Assembly (NCBI RefSeq): GCF_035046485.1
Contig: NC_085137.1
Span: 503,088,536 to 503,152,535 of the forward strand
Direction of reading: 5' to 3'
DNA length: 64,000 bases
Source of the DNA: Aedes albopictus
Lineage: Eukaryota; Arthropoda; Insecta; Diptera; Culicidae
A model generated the notes under the pieces. The model saw only the letters and a list, made by a program, of their open reading frames with translations. It did no database searches and was not told the origin of the DNA. Shown piece after piece: positions 1 through 11,973 of this stretch. The translations under genes were made by a program, and so were the position numbers. Every line of letters begins with the position of its first letter. The first letter of the stretch is position 1.

Positions 1-180
1 TTGTTAAGAAATTCCTCCATGATTTATATCTGAAATTCCTACATTTTTTTTTAATTATTCATAATTTTGAGCAGAAATTCCTCCAGGGATTCTTTCAGAC
101 ATTTATTCAGAAATTTCTCCAGAGATTCCTTTGGTAAAACTGTCAGCGATGCCTTCAGAAACTATTCCAGAATTTTTCAG
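1..180 (+). repeat. 12-bp degenerate tandem repeat, block 1a
   Basis: Runs of 12-bp units such as AAATTCCTCCAG, GGATTCTTTCAG and AAATTTCTCCAG can be phased one after another with few indels. The block continues after the SINE at 198-369. No gene is seen. Confidence 0.75.
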
Positions 181-197
181 AAAATGTTTCAAAAGTG

Positions 198-369
198 TGG
201 TGGTTAGAAACACTTGACTATCACGCCGAGGACCTGGGATCGAATCCCACTCCCGACAAACTCGCAAAATGTGAGTTCTTCCTTCGGAAGGGAAGTAAAG
301 CGTGGGTCCCGAGATGAACTAGCCTAGGGCTTAAAATCTCGTTAATACAAAAAAAAACAAAAAAAAATA
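198..369 (+). mobile_element. tRNA-derived SINE with target-site duplication
   Basis: A box-B-like motif (GGATCGAATCCCA) follows a box-A-like GTGGTTAGAAAC stretch, and the element ends in an A-rich tail. It is flanked by near-perfect 14-bp direct repeats (184-197 and 367-380, core TTTCAAAAGTG), as expected for target-primed insertion into the 12-bp repeat block. The 3' region (about 313-350) resembles the LINE-like tail at 31435-31506, suggesting a LINE partner. The family name is not known to me. Confidence 0.75.
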
Positions 370-380
370 TTTCAAAAGTG

Positions 381-2275
381 CTTTCAAAAATTTGTGCGAG
401 AATTCTTACGAGGATTTAATCAGAAATTCCCAAAGCAACTTCCAGAAATTCCACTACAGATTCCTCCAGAAGTTTTACAAAGAGTTGTGTAAAAAAGTTG
501 TGTATGAATTCCTGCTGAAATTCCTCCAGGGATTTCTTCAGAAAATCTTTCAGAGATTTGTCGTATTTTGTTCAGGTATTTTTTAGTTTTTTTTAAATCT
601 TCTGAAATTCCTTTAAGCATTCTCTCAAAGGATCTTCCAAGGAGTTATTCCAAAACTTTCTCCGGGGTTTCCTTTAGATATTGCTCGAGGGATTTTTTCA
701 ATCTTAATTTCTGTAAGAAAATCTTTCAGAGGTTTCTTTGAAAAAAAAAATCTGGGACACTTTGAAAATAAACGTGAAATCCATTCGGGACATTTCTACA
801 GGAATTCCTATAAAAACTACCCTTAACATATTTCTCGAGGGATTCTTTCAGAAAATCTCCCATGGCTTTTATTATGAATTCAACTAATAATTTCTTCAGA
901 AATATCTCCAGATTTTCCTCCAGAGATTTCTTTACAAATTTCTCCAAGGATTATTTTAAAATAACTTCCACAGATTTTTCGATAATATTTTTTTCAAGAA
1001 AGTTCATCATAGGATTTATTTAAAAAATCTTTCGTGAATTCCTGAAAAATCTCTTAAGTATTTTTATAGAAATTTTCCTTAGATAACTCCTCGCAGATTT
1101 TCTTCAAAAAATCATCCAGAAAATCTGTCTACAGGATTCAGTCAGAAGTTCTTTCACAAAAAATTGTAAGGATTCCTTGAGACTTCAAAATGTCCCCCAG
1201 AAATTTCTTAAGAAAGTCTTGCACATATAGCTTCCAAAAATGTTGCATGGATTCCATTAGAAAATATTTTTAGAATTATTTTCAGAAAATCTTGCATAGA
1301 TTGTTTCAGAAATTCATCTACGAATTTCTTCAAATTTTTTTGTTCGATTGAGATTCTTCCAAAAGTTTTCCAAAGCGTTCATCTAGAAAACCTTTCTTGA
1401 GCTTTCTCAAAAATACTCCATTGATTTTTTTTAGAAAATGATTCACGCATACATTGAGAATCAAAAGTTAGAACTTCCAAATTTTCTCAGAAGCTTCCCA
1501 AGGATTCATTTAAAAATTCTACAAGAGATTATTAAAGAAATTTCCAAGGTTTCTTCACACTCCTTTAGATATTTCTTAAAGATATTTCTCTTCCAGAATT
1601 TGCTCCAAGGATTCATTAAGAAAACCTTAAAAAAATCTACAAGAATTCCTTTTTCTACAGATCATTTCAGAGATTGTTATAAGGATTCTTATGGAATGAC
1701 TGTAAGACATTCTTGCAGAGCTTCACAAAGAGATTTCATCAGAAATTCCGCCGGGTATTCCTTTATGTATTATTTTTTTTGGAAATTCCTCTAAGCGTAC
1801 CTCTGGGAATTTCTCTATGGATTCCTTCAGGAAATCATTAAAAAAATGTTTAGGATTTTTATAAGGGAATTTCTCCAGGATTTTTTTTCCAAAAATATTT
1901 CCAGAGGTTTTACTAGATATTCCATCAGGGGTTTCCAGGTGTTTCTTCAAGTATCCCTTCTGAAATTTCTTCAGAAAATACATCTATAGATTCTTAAAAT
2001 ATTCCTGTTTTTTTTTTTAGAAATTCTTTCATACATTTTGAGTTTTCTTCAGTTATTCTTAATTCCTTCTAAAATTTCTTCAGTGATGTTTTCGGAAATA
2101 TATTTAAGAACTCCTTCAATATTCCTAGAATTGTTTCAGAATTTTCAGCAGAGATTACTTCAAAAGTAGTTCCATGGATATTTTAGAAGTTGTTCCAGCA
2201 GTTCCTTCAGGAATTGCTCAAGCGGTTCCTTCAGAGATACCTCCCGAAATTCATTCATGGGAATGTACCAGTGAA
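381..2275 (+). repeat. 12-bp degenerate tandem repeat, block 1b
   Basis: Nearly 1.9 kb of the same 12-bp unit, strongly diverged, with GAATTCC-like cores recurring. Because 12 is a multiple of 3, several frames stay open by chance; the openings at 392-586, 1438-1794 and 1723-1983 are low-complexity and are not called genes. Confidence 0.75.
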
Positions 2276-2669
2276 GGAACGCTGTAATCGGGAAACCTTG
2301 ACTAACTAGCTCTGGTTTTACCATGGAAGCACTGGAAATAATTTATCGTACATGTTGTCAGTAATCTGTCGAAGCATTACAATGATCTTTTTATGGAATT
2401 TTGTTTCAAATTTTGGAATTCAATCAGCTGAGTACACGCCAAGATAGTATAAGGCATCTACCAAAAATATCAGGAATATATTACAATTCTCGGTAAGGAT
2501 GTCATAAAAAATGCTGAAAGAAGTTTGTTAGAAAGATTTGAGGAAAAATCTGCCGAATGGGTAGTTTGCATGCATATCCGCCAAGAATGTTGTCATTGCT
2601 AAGTGAACTGTAAAACATATACTCCGCTCATCGTGATCATCGATATAGCGAGAGATATTTATATGATGA
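2276..2669. other. No feature recognised
   Basis: AT-rich sequence between the 12-bp block and the Helitron remnant. I see no coding signal, TIR pair or tRNA-like motif. Confidence 0.5.
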
Positions 2670-2973
2670 CTAGCTGGCCCGGCAAACTTTGTCTTGCCCA
2701 AAGTCTTGCCAGTTTGACAACCGTGGAGGTCATTGCGGCACCGCACTCTAGATTAACTTCATTTGGGTCGTGTTGATTTTCTTCTCGGATCATACAAAAT
2801 CAGTAATTAATCAATTTTCTTACTTTTTCAGTTGATTTTCGTAACTTTTTGTACATATAAACACAGCCAGCACGAATACGAACCGAACCGTGCAAGATTC
2901 ATTCTGATCGGTTCAGCCGTTCGTGACTTTTGTTGTCTCAAAGGAAAGTGAAACTCATTTTTATATATATAGA
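2670..2973 (-). mobile_element. Non-autonomous Helitron copy 1
   Basis: Read on the minus strand it starts TCTATATATATAAAAATG and ends with GGCAA/TTGCC hairpin-like bases followed by CTAG. The host bases at the ends are A (5') and T (3'), as expected for Helitron insertion between A and T. It is about 304 bp long with no coding capacity. It closely matches the copy at 8672-9256 and preserves the site where that copy later took up a MITE (2859-2866 region, GTACATATAAACAC). Assignment rests on terminal features, not on a Rep/Hel protein. Confidence 0.65.
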
Positions 2974-3655
2974 TGATGAACCTGGGCCTGTTAGTGGAAT
3001 ATCTGTAAGTGAAAGGGAACTCGGGCTAAGTACGGTTTCATTTAATTCCACTAAGAATTTGCATCCTTTGACAAATACGTATTTCGACTGTAAGGTCGTC
3101 TTCAGTGTCTTGTACTTGACTCAAGATATTTATAGAAAAAAATAAGTCAGAAAGGGAAATATGAGATTAGGGAAAATATAAAAATAAGTATGTCATGAGG
3201 TATGCTTTGGTGATATTATGGGTGCACCACAAAACAATGTATTGATATGAAGTGCTCCGTGTATCAAAAGGCTGAAAATCCCTTCATTAGAAGTCATCAT
3301 GATACAAACTGCAAGTTTTAAACTTATTGGATATTAGAAAATTTACCATTATAAAAATGTACATAAATTCGAAGTACATAAAATCGGGGGTTTACTAAAC
3401 CTGTGCAAAGATTCGGTTGCTTATCGGCATCCACCGAATAACTCGCTTTATTTGCTTCCTTATCACTATAATGTCTACTCCACGTTCTGCATTATTGGCG
3501 CCGCTGTAGAGTAGGAGATGTGACACATGAATGAAGTGTTGGCGATGGGATCCACTGCTTCGAATTTGCGTTTTCCAGTTGTGGGTCAGGTTAGCAAGCT
3601 ACCTCACCGGGACTACGCTGAAGGGGTTGCCTTTTATGGTATAGCTGATGCTATA
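2974..3655. other. No feature recognised
   Basis: The opening at 2930-3145 begins inside the Helitron remnant and has no recognisable motif. The rest looks like unannotated intronic or intergenic DNA. Confidence 0.4.
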
Positions 3656-4148
3656 TAGGGTAAGTGCTCCAATTATGGCTATAGTATTAATTATTCGCCA
3701 TAGTTGGTTTTTCACCCTTTAACGATGTAAACCAACAAGAAAAAAAATGAACAACAGATCACGTTCACAAAATATGGTTGCACTCATTTAAACTCCACAT
3801 TTTGCTCAAATTATGGTAGGAATAAATCATTTTCCTTAAAATTTTGCCTTAGTTGCACCCTTTTTCGCCATAGTGTACCAGTTATGGCTAATCCCATAAG
3901 GAATGCATGCAAATAGTACGAAAAGGAACCGAAGTTAACAAATGTAGCCATAACTGGTACAGGGTTCCTATCATTGGCACACGCTTTAATAAATACTAAA
4001 AGTAGTTTTGGCTCTGTTTCTATATTTTTCCTGTAAAGTATGCTAGCTCAGCTATCTTTTAACATATTGGTGACATTCGTTGGTCTTCTTGTTATTATTA
4101 TACAAATACTTTTCCTTAGGTAGCGCCATAATTGTTACAGGCACCCTA
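3656..4148. mobile_element. TA-flanked MITE (TAGGGTAAGTG family)
   Basis: The ends are inverted: TAGGGTAAGTGCTCCAATTA on the left and TAATTGTTACAGGCACCCTA on the right, flanked by TA. The interior repeats GCCATAATTG-like words in both orientations. About 490 bp with no ORF; a Tc1/mariner-type non-autonomous element is the simplest reading. A shorter relative lies at 23009-23172. Confidence 0.6.
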
Positions 4149-5961
4149 TAGCTTTTTATACTGAGCCTCTGGATGTCAGAACAGACACTCGGGACACACC
4201 TCCTCTATCTAGCTCAAGCCAGGATGTTGACTTTCAGCACTAACAGATAAACATATGTACAACTCTTAGCTGGCGGTCAGTGTCATATACTGACCTGTGT
4301 AAGCATGAAGTAGGAACTTGTAAAAACCAGAATAGGATAATTTCAGCATCTTACCTTACGCCATCGAACTGCGCTTTCTATATGAAGTACTTCTAACACC
4401 TCTAAGGCTATACTTGTCAAAAATTGAATAAAAGTACCAATTAGTACAATTCATAAACATGGAAATGATAGTGCAGTGTACTCATTAAAAGCAAAAATCA
4501 CTAACATATGTATAGTGTTAAACAACTGTAGATCAGAATAACTGATGTTATCGCCCTTCAAAGCGCGTTAATTAAATCAACGACTAGCGCATCTGCGCCT
4601 CAAACACTTCAACACTGCATGACGGGGAGCAACGAAGAATCTTGTACTCTATCTCTACATGACAATCGACCCAGCCAGCAACCGCGTTTTTTGGCCTCTA
4701 CACAGCTGACAACGGCGGCAGCTCTCGACACCATCCGCAGGCGGATGTTAGATGGAATGATTTCATTTTATGTCGTATCCCGGGCATCGCTTACGCCTTT
4801 TGCGTATACGCGCCCGTCACAAACGCGCAATGCGCGATGGTGAAATTGGGTAATCAATCTCTATCAGGTTGCAGGGCTAGAGAGCACTTGTAAGATTTCC
4901 CCTTTTTCTATCTCTTGGCCTTTCGGGATGGAGAAAGGTTGCCATCCGACCGACCGCCATGGACAATCTGTTAATCTGTAGTGTGTCTGCGTCGTACCCA
5001 CCATGCATAGAAAGCGTAGAGAGGGTACACTAGGTATCGTCATCATCGCACTCCATAAAATTTCATATCACGAAAAAAACGGTCGACCAGTCGGTCGCCA
5101 GTTGCCTCCTGGAGGGCAATTGCAGCAACTAATGCCCCGCTTACTAAATTAATAACAATAGCGCAGCGCAGTCAGTGACGAGAACCGGCATAACCGGGCT
5201 ATCATTTGCGGCAATCAGCATTATTGTTTCCACCCACGACGCCTTCGCGGGCCGACAGAAACGGCACTGATGGCACTGAAAGAATTCGCACACACGACAC
5301 GCGTCGTTCGAAGTTGCCTTTTAGAGGTTGGGTCCCTTCCCTATATTGTTGCATATCTATATGGATGACTGACTGGCTTCTACGTTGAGGTTCTGTCACG
5401 TCCTTCACCCATAACTGGAAGATTGAGGTTGTGATTGTGGGTGCCTTGCCTTGCTTGATGCGCAACGCACGCTTCCCATTTTTGGTTTGTTTTGACATAT
5501 GTGTTCGGATTTAGTCGTTAGATACGACTGGAGGTGCCGTTTGGCGGCAGATTCTGAAATTCTATAAACTATAGCGGTTTATAGGCGCTGGTTGTGTTAA
5601 TTAATATAACTAGTGCTGCGCAGTATCAGCTTTTAGTTACTTCCGAAGGAAGACTTGTTTTGTTATTCAATTATTAGCAGTGGGCGAAATTCGTGAGGAT
5701 TCCTGTGATCGTGTTGTTTAGCAACATTTATCGATATTTTTAGATCAGAAACCTTCTTTGGTTGGAATTATCTGAACAAAATAGAGACGTTTCCGATTAG
5801 ATTTCCTCAATTTAACCGCTGATGTCATTTCTGATAATCTCTGAATATAATTGCTAGTAGAACTCCTGGTGCAATTTCTGGAATTCTAATGGAAACTGTT
5901 AAAGAAGTTAAGACTTTTCCACATTTTTTTTTTTCAGCAATTTCCGCAAAGCAACTGAATT
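4149..5961. other. No confident feature
   Basis: About 1.8 kb without a convincing gene or repeat. Short openings (4619-4843, 5202-5498, 5206-5388) overlap each other on both strands and show no domain motif. The sequence is less AT-rich than its surroundings. Confidence 0.35.
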
Positions 5962-6928
5962 TTGCCGGAAACTCTGTCTAAAACTAATAGATTTTTAAGA
6001 ATGCCTTATTCAGAGCTGGTGTTCCGGAAAATCAAGTCGACTACATCTGCATCATGGAGACGGAGCCTTCTCGATGTGCGGAACGCACGTAGCGCTGACA
6101 TTGAGTTCAACCATCATCTCCTATCGGCAGGATCCGGTGCGGTAAAAAGGTCCTTCGTCGAGGAGCTAGAGAACCATGCTGCGGATATTCCGGATGGTGG
6201 AAGCATAGAAGATCAATGAAGCGCCATCAAGAATGCCTTCATCGCGACCGGCCAGAATAATTTAGGTGAGCTACGCACCCGAAAAAAAAAACAGTGGATC
6301 ACATATAACACCTGGAGGAAGATAGGAACGCCAAAGCCACGATAGAGCGAGCGAAAATACGATGAGCCAAAGCCATAGCCCGTCAGCGCTATTCGGCTTT
6401 CGAGAAAAAAGTAAACGCTCATGTAGACGAGAAAAAAGGGCATGGGCGACGAAAGCGAGAAAACCGCAAACACCGGTGACATCCGTTTCCTGTACGATAT
6501 TTCCCAAAAAGGGTGACTAGACTGTATGTGATAATTGGCGAGGCATTATGATACTGCACATCTTTCTCAAAATTCTCTGCAAAGTGATACTTAACTAGAT
6601 ACAGGAGAAGATTGACGCAACTCTCTGACGACAGCAAGTAGGCTTCCGTCCCTGGACGGTCCTGTGTGGATCATATTGTCACGCTCCGTTCAATCTTGGA
6701 GCAAATCAATGGGTTCCAAGAATCTATCTACCTGGTGTTCATTGATTACGAAAAAGCTTTCGACCGTCTCAATCACAAAAATATGTGAGGAGCCCTCAGC
6801 CGCAAGGGTGTCCCTCAAAAAGCATCGGCCTTATTGAAACACAGTTCAGGGCATTTGCGTGCAGAGTACTGCACAACGGTGTTTTGTCCCATCCCATCCG
6901 GGTCGTTGCTGAAATGCGGCAAGGTGGT

Positions 6929-7060
6929 ATATGGAAGTATTAGCACGATATATCGCCTTTTTCGGCTTATAGGACCATTATACGGCCAATATAGAGCATA
7001 TCACTCTCTTAATAGCAATTTATCGGCACACAAGGCGAAATAAGTATTTTGTGGTTTCTT
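6929..7060. mobile_element. Small insertion splitting the LINE RT
   Basis: The RT reading stops at HPIRVVAEMRQG just before this segment and resumes with LSLLLFLIVIDE just after it, so about 130 bp are inserted. The ends share only weak inverted similarity (TATCGCC and GGCGAAATA words). The family was not recognised. Confidence 0.45.
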
Positions 7061-7116
7061 GGGTACTATCATTGCTACTGTTTCTCATTGTAATCGACGA
7101 GATCCTGATAGGTGCT

Positions 7117-7256
7117 GGGCCCCTATAGTCACAGCTGTAAAGGCATGGTTATTAGCAGAAGAAGCTTTCAGGTAATAACTTTGGCAGTGCTCATAGAACG
7201 CTGAGAAGCAGGATTTGTCCCAGTTGGGACGTTATCCAAGAAGACGAAGAAGAAGA
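7117..7256 (+). mobile_element. Feilai-like SINE 3' fragment
   Basis: The segment ends with GTCCCAGTTGGGACG followed by an AAGAAGAAGA-type tail, the same 3' signature as the intact SINE at 41291-41555. It interrupts the LINE right after the LIVIDEILIGA codons; LINE sequence resumes with ATTGATCGTGAACC. The tRNA-like head is missing, so it is 5'-truncated. Confidence 0.65.
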
Positions 7257-7569
7257 TTGATCGTGAACCTCATCGTGGGTGACTACCATAACCATGAAGC
7301 ACCTAAATGACTTCGAACTGTATGATGACGTTGCTCCCTAGATCAACGGTGCTCTGATATGCACAGGAAGCTCGATGATCTTGCCGGCAGGTCTTACCAT
7401 CAATGTCAACAAGACCAAATTGGTGGGTGTAAACACGGTCAGCTTAAAGCGTACTTTATTTGGGTAACCAAATGACGGCATCAAGATCAACATAGGTTTA
7501 GGAAATGTATAGACAATCAGATTAGTGTCAATGCACCAAAATTTTCAACTCAAACGTGAAATCTGTGCT

Positions 7570-8040
7570 GCTGAGCGCAAGTGAATTCTGGTATGTATCA
7601 GGAGAGGATACTCAACGGCTACACTGCCCCCACTGTAAGGAGTACTTACCTTACCGATCAGGCTAAGGCCGGGGTGGCCTCTGCTGTACATAGTAGCCGC
7701 ATCCATTCCACTCGGTCCATGGCTGTTTGTCTCCAGCTCCGCACTCTGCGTAGGGTCCGCAGATCGTCCTCCACTTGGTCGACCCACCTAGCTCGCTGCG
7801 CTCCACGTCTTCTTGTACCGGTCGGATGACTCTCGAGAACCATTTTAGTCGGGTTGCTATCCGACATTCTGATGACGTGACCCGCCCACCGCAGCCTCCC
7901 GATTTTCGCGGTGTGGACGATGGTTGGTTCTCTCAGCAGCTGATGCAGCTCGTGGTTCATTCGCCTTCTCCAGGTCCCGTCTTCCATCTGCACTCAGTCT
8001 TAGATGGTACGCAACACCTTCCGTTCGAAAACTCCAAGGG
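7570..8040 (-). pseudogene. LINE RT C-terminal fragment, - strand
   Basis: The minus-strand frame 7658-7993 encodes the C-terminal part of a LINE ORF2. It has WRRRMNHEL, RWAGHVIRM, and GTRRRGAQRARWVDQVE in the order found at the C-terminus of the much longer ORF at 59987-62038, so both belong to one family. Only the 3' end is present, consistent with 5' truncation, and the flanking codons (7957-8169 frame) are shifted. No RT catalytic box remains. Confidence 0.75.
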
Positions 8041-8185
8041 CGCGTTGTAAGGAGTAGGAATTATGAAAATAGCATTTGAAGTTTGAAAACTCATTTCTAC
8101 GTAAAATTTTGAAAAATCACCATAACTTGAAAAATATTTCAATGACATGACAATTTGTTTCAATACCACAGCGTTGAGAGCAGCC

Positions 8186-8670
8186 TACCCAAGTAACATG
8201 TTTAGTAGACCTGTTCACTTTGAAACTTTTTTTCTCTGATTCTCCGTGACACATCAAATTATCAATCCACATGCAAGAACAAGTCTTCAGGCCAAAATTG
8301 AGCCAAATTGATAAAGATTTAAAGGTGTATCAAATTGATTTTGTGTTTTTTAGCCGTTTTTACAGAAATTTACTCAGAAATTCACAAAATTGCTCCGAAA
8401 AGGTGCCGGAGATACCGTTAGGATATCGTTAGAACAATACTCTACAAGTTTGCCGAAGACACTACGGTGTTTAAATTGCGTATTTCGAAGTTATTCAACA
8501 ATTTTAGTTAAAAAATCACGAAAAAACACGATATTTTTACGATTTTACATATAAAAGTCAGGTAATTTGACATTATCTTACGTGACTAACTTAATTAGCT
8601 ATTACTCCTTTGTGTAACGAACATTTCGTCCATACATCGTTTTTGTGTAGGAATTCGTTTTCATAGACTA
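8186..8670 (+). repeat. Outer inverted repeat, left arm (R2)
   Basis: This AT-rich segment is repeated in inverted orientation at 17446-18027. Shared words include ATCAATCCACATGCAA, CGAACATTTCGTCCATAC and GTGTAGGAATTCGTTTTC. The outer boundary begins TACCCAAGTAAC, mirrored by GTTACTTGGGTA at the far end (18016-18027). No ORF is seen. Confidence 0.7.
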
Positions 8671-8671
8671 A

Positions 8672-9256
8672 CTAGCTGTCCCGGCAAACTTTGTCTTGTC
8701 AAGCTGTGCTGGTTTGACAACTGTAAGGCTCAAAACAGCACCGCACTCTAGATTGGTTTCATTTCAAGCGGGTTGATTTCCTTCCCAGCTCATGCAAAAT
8801 CAGTATTTTATCAATATTTTTACTTTTCTAGTGGATTTTCGTAACTTTTTGTACATACACTACCCGCCATAAATATGGAATCGCATATTGCAACACTCAT
8901 ACTGAATATTGCAGCACCCAAAAAAGTTTGGCATCACCCTAAAATGTGATTATTTCAGGTCTTTGAGGCACAAATCATTTATGACCCCCTAATTCTCTTT
9001 CAAAATGCAACTCGTACCCACAACCTAATAGGTTCTAAGTTAACTCTATTTTTACTCCTTATTTTGGGTGATGCCAAACTTTTTGGGTGCTGCAATACTG
9101 AGTATTGCAACGATTCCATATTATTGGCGGGTAGTGTATAAACACAGCCACCACGAATACGAATCGAACCATGCAAGACTCATGCTGATTGGTCCACCCG
9201 TTCTTGATTTTTGTTGCCTCAAAGGAACTTCAAACTCATTTATCTATATATATATG
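8672..9256 (-). mobile_element. Non-autonomous Helitron copy 2, split by a MITE
   Basis: On the minus strand it ends in CTAG next to T and begins in a TATATATATAGATAAATG-type leader. It aligns along its length with the copy at 2670-2973, including CCGCACTCTAGATT and GTGGATTTTCGTAACTTT. The only large difference is the MITE at 8858-9136. Its 5' end abuts the GGGTCATTCC repeat. Confidence 0.6.
8858..9136. mobile_element. Mariner-type MITE (CACTACCCGCC ends) in a Helitron
   Basis: The ends are long inverted repeats (about 80 bp) beginning CACTACCCGCCATAAATATG, with mirror image ending GGCGGGTAGTG. It is flanked by TA (8856-8857, 9137-9138). The related Helitron at 2670-2973 reads GTACATATAAACAC where this copy reads GTACATA-MITE-TATAAACAC, so the empty site confirms a TA duplication. 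The 279-bp element has no coding capacity; an IS630/Tc1/mariner source is inferred. Confidence 0.85.
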
Positions 9257-9905
9257 GGTCATTCCATATGAAGTGACCGAGAAAATGGGAAAACTTGCAA
9301 CCGACCATCACGGATTTGAACCAAATTTGGTTGAAACATTTGTTTAGATGGAAAAAGAAAAAATCCAAATTTTGGTGCCGATTGGATCACCCCTCGGCCC
9401 GTGGCAGCACCCCTCGTTTTGGCCGATATGAAAATTATCCTCTCTTTCTTTTATTTTTATCATTGAAACGATTGCACATACACATTCTCGACCTTCGGCT
9501 TTTTTAAAGGAAATCGTTCAGGGAATCCAGAAAAAATATTATTTTTTTGATAGAGTGTTGCCAGATATCATATTTTTCAATTTTAAAACTAAAAATCGAT
9601 TTTTCTCAAAATACGTATATTTTGATTTTAAAAATTTTGATTCCATCGTGTTTATCAGACGTTTTTCGATCGAAAAAGCTTAACTCCCCAAGGTAATTTG
9701 CTTCGTTCCTGAGATATAGCGTTTTTAAAAAAATATTCATTTTTTTCATATAAAGTATCATATAAAATCAGGTGCAGTTTAGAAATTTCGCAAACAAAAA
9801 CATTGTTCGATGCCATATAAAGACGTTTTGTGTTGATTTGAACAATATGAAGAAAAATAAGGATTAAAAATGTGACAGTGTTGCCAGTTCATCAATTATG
9901 AGTCT
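9257..9905 (+). repeat. GGGTCATTCC repeat, left inverted arm
   Basis: Begins GGGTCATTCC and matches 13534-14169 in inverted orientation for about 640 bp at high identity. Shared words include ATTTGGTTGAAACATTTGTT (left) and AACGATTTCCTTTAAAAAAG (right). It likely belongs to one foldback or long-TIR element with a 3.6-kb spacer. The 123-codon minus opening in the partner arm (13716-14087) is a by-product. The TE class is unresolved. Confidence 0.7.
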
Positions 9906-11419
9906 ATCGTAATGGACTAGCATAACCGGTTGAACTAAAAAAAATATCTATTGAGATCATCAATTCTAAACAAATTCCATAATTATATATCTGAACGGAA
10001 GTGCTGCCAAATATGTAATATTTATTGTAGAAATCTTAATTTTACTAGAACTTTAGTATGAAATCTAATTAACAAGCCAAAAGTATTTTTTTTACTTAGG
10101 TTTAGTACATTTGGCAAAATCGACATAAAATATATGCAGGAAAACATTTGATGAGTGTATTTATAAGCAACAGTGCTGAAATGTCACTTCGATATAACTA
10201 CATTCAATGACCCACAGCTAACTTCAGAAGCTGAACCTGATAATATGGAATATGATAAAATATGAAGTATGATATCCTTTGGAATTAGATAATATTAGAT
10301 ACTACGCATCGTCGCGCAATTGGTAGCTCAGACTTCAGTATTTTTATTTTATATTCGAAGGTTCAACTTCTTATAAAAATCCCTGTAAAAATATCTTTTG
10401 ATTGATTTTAACGGCAGTGTTGCCATGTATGCTAGTATTTCGCGGAAACGCAAACAATAGGTGCGGGATGCTTAGTATTGCGCTTACTCTTACTGTGAAT
10501 GCATCACCCTTATGAGGGGATCACTGAATAATAGAACATGTCCTTTATTGTCCCGGGCAGAGAAGTGAAGAACAGTGTTGAGTATTGTGTTGTCTTTGAT
10601 GTGATTGCATATGGTATGAGTTTTTGTTTGTTCTTCGTGGCGAAGAATGAACTAAAATTTCTGAGTGAAATGGATTAGTGGCGTTTGCTCCCTAGAGGAG
10701 TGATAACTACTTTTCTTAGGCTTTTTTTGCATGGTAAAGAGATCGATTGTACGCGAAGGTTAATTCCGATAAATCAAATCGATTGTACGATCAATTATAG
10801 ATGACTCCCAGATCGACAATGTATAGTATCATATTAAGGATCACTAGATTCGCCTCACTCCTTTCATATACACTCCTTTTTGTGGGAAGCCATGCGCAAG
10901 TTGCTTGACATGGATATTCGTTGCCGTTCGTCGCAGTTTTGATAGCAAGCGAATGAATGAATGTATGAATGCTGGTGAGTGATCGAAGTGGCTGCTGTCG
11001 TCGCTGACACGCAAACACACATACTGAAGCGACAATCGTTCGCTGCGATTAACCATGGAGTAGCAATCATGAATTGTTTTGCCATCTATGCTCATACTCA
11101 TGTAGTGTTGCCAAATGTGCTCGAAATGAATAAAAAACAGAAATCATTTGTTTTTATTTTGTGTTATCTATTTACGAAAGCTTTCGTGTAAATTAGATGT
11201 TTACAATAAAAATGACATGTGTGGCAACACTTCCATCTACAACATCGTTGAAATGAATAAAATGACAATTGAAATAAATTTCACAATAGATACATTTTAT
11301 ATTGTAACAATTTATCCTCATCTTTTCCAATAAACATTTTTTTTTATTGCTAACTATCAAACTAACAATAACTGCCAATTATCGGGTCATTTTGTCAGAT
11401 AGGATCATAAACAAGAAAA
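9906..11419. other. Spacer of the inverted pair; tRNA-like trace
   Basis: AT-rich spacer between the GGGTCATTCC arms. TGTTGCCA words recur near 9890, 10430 and 11106. A tRNA-like stretch lies at 10306-10376 (GCGCAATTGGTAGCTCAG then AGGTTCAACTTCT). Overlapping openings at 10791-11191 have no domain I recognise; no transposase remains. Confidence 0.4.
10306..10376 (+). repeat. tRNA-like (pol III box A/B-like) sequence
   Basis: A D-arm-like GCGCAATTGGTAGCTCAG is followed about 40 nt later by a T-arm-like AGGTTCAACTTCT. The spacing fits a tRNA, but the acceptor and anticodon stems do not pair, so it is a tRNA-derived repeat remnant and not a gene. Confidence 0.45.
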
Positions 11420-11656
11420 CACAGACAAACAGACGTAAAATTGGAGAAATTTCCATCGACCACGGTTTTAACGATTTTTTTAACCTTTATAGTTGAAGCT
11501 TTCACAACCGTTTGGCGTTTCACACTAGTGCCTTCTGTTGACGATATTGCACAATGCAGTGTATCGTAAAACATTTCCTCTACTTGATAGTAGTGTGAAC
11601 TAGGCGATGTTTTTTTTCACGAAAATTGTTCTTGGTGTTACGTCTGTTTGTCTGTG
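11420..11656. mobile_element. MITE with CACAGACAAACAGACG ends, 7-bp TSD, copy 1
   Basis: Perfect terminal inverted repeats CACAGACAAACAGACGTAA / TTACGTCTGTTTGTCTGTG. The flanks are the identical 7-mer AAGAAAA (11413-11419, 11657-11663). The 237-bp interior differs from copies 2 and 3, so it is a distinct subfamily mobilised by the same ends. No ORF. Confidence 0.85.
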
Positions 11657-11862
11657 AAGAAAAGGTCAACAACAGGGTCGTTAGAGAAGATGTGTATTGT
11701 TTTTATCTTGATCGCACATCTTGCAGCACACATGGTGCGATTTTTCATTGTCAAACACTTGAAGGTTAGGTTTTATGTTATAATAAAAAAAGTAAACTGG
11801 CAACACTGGCACAACTGGCCCTCCCCCTGGATATTCAATCTTGACGCGATGGGAGGGCTTAA

Positions 11863-11973
11863 CCCATTAGCACTTTAGTGCCAGTTTATTCACCACCGCT
11901 TGGACTTTGAGCTAGATATATCTGGTTTACGAGTTGAGCGCAAGTGAAGGAATCGGCCGTAAGTGCTAATGGG
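11863..11973. mobile_element. Short MITE with CCCATTAGCACTT ends
   Basis: 111 bp bounded by CCCATTAGCACTT and AAGTGCTAATGGG, a 13-bp perfect inverted repeat. No coding capacity. The target duplication is unclear (AA on both sides), so the superfamily is not assigned. Confidence 0.6.

Larger units (their letters stand above)
5990..7560 (+). pseudogene. Degenerate LINE endonuclease/RT fragment, + strand
   Basis: Broken frames read in order through a non-LTR retrotransposon ORF2. At 6050-6130 there is the end of an endonuclease-like region (WRRSLLDVRN). A linker follows at 6220-6420. The RT palm at 6640-6790 includes a VFIDYEKAFDRLNH stretch. An RT motif (LIVIDEIL) lies at 7075-7115, and the segment after the DD box (LTINVNKTK) at 7390-7420. 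Stops and frameshifts are frequent, and two insertions split it (about 6929-7060, and a SINE tail at 7117-7256). The same family lies on the minus strand at 33870-34735. Confidence 0.75.

Noticed and set aside
1438..1794. 118-codon opening on the + strand
   Set aside because: It is translated 12-bp repeat with low-complexity composition and no motif; similar openings occur in every block.
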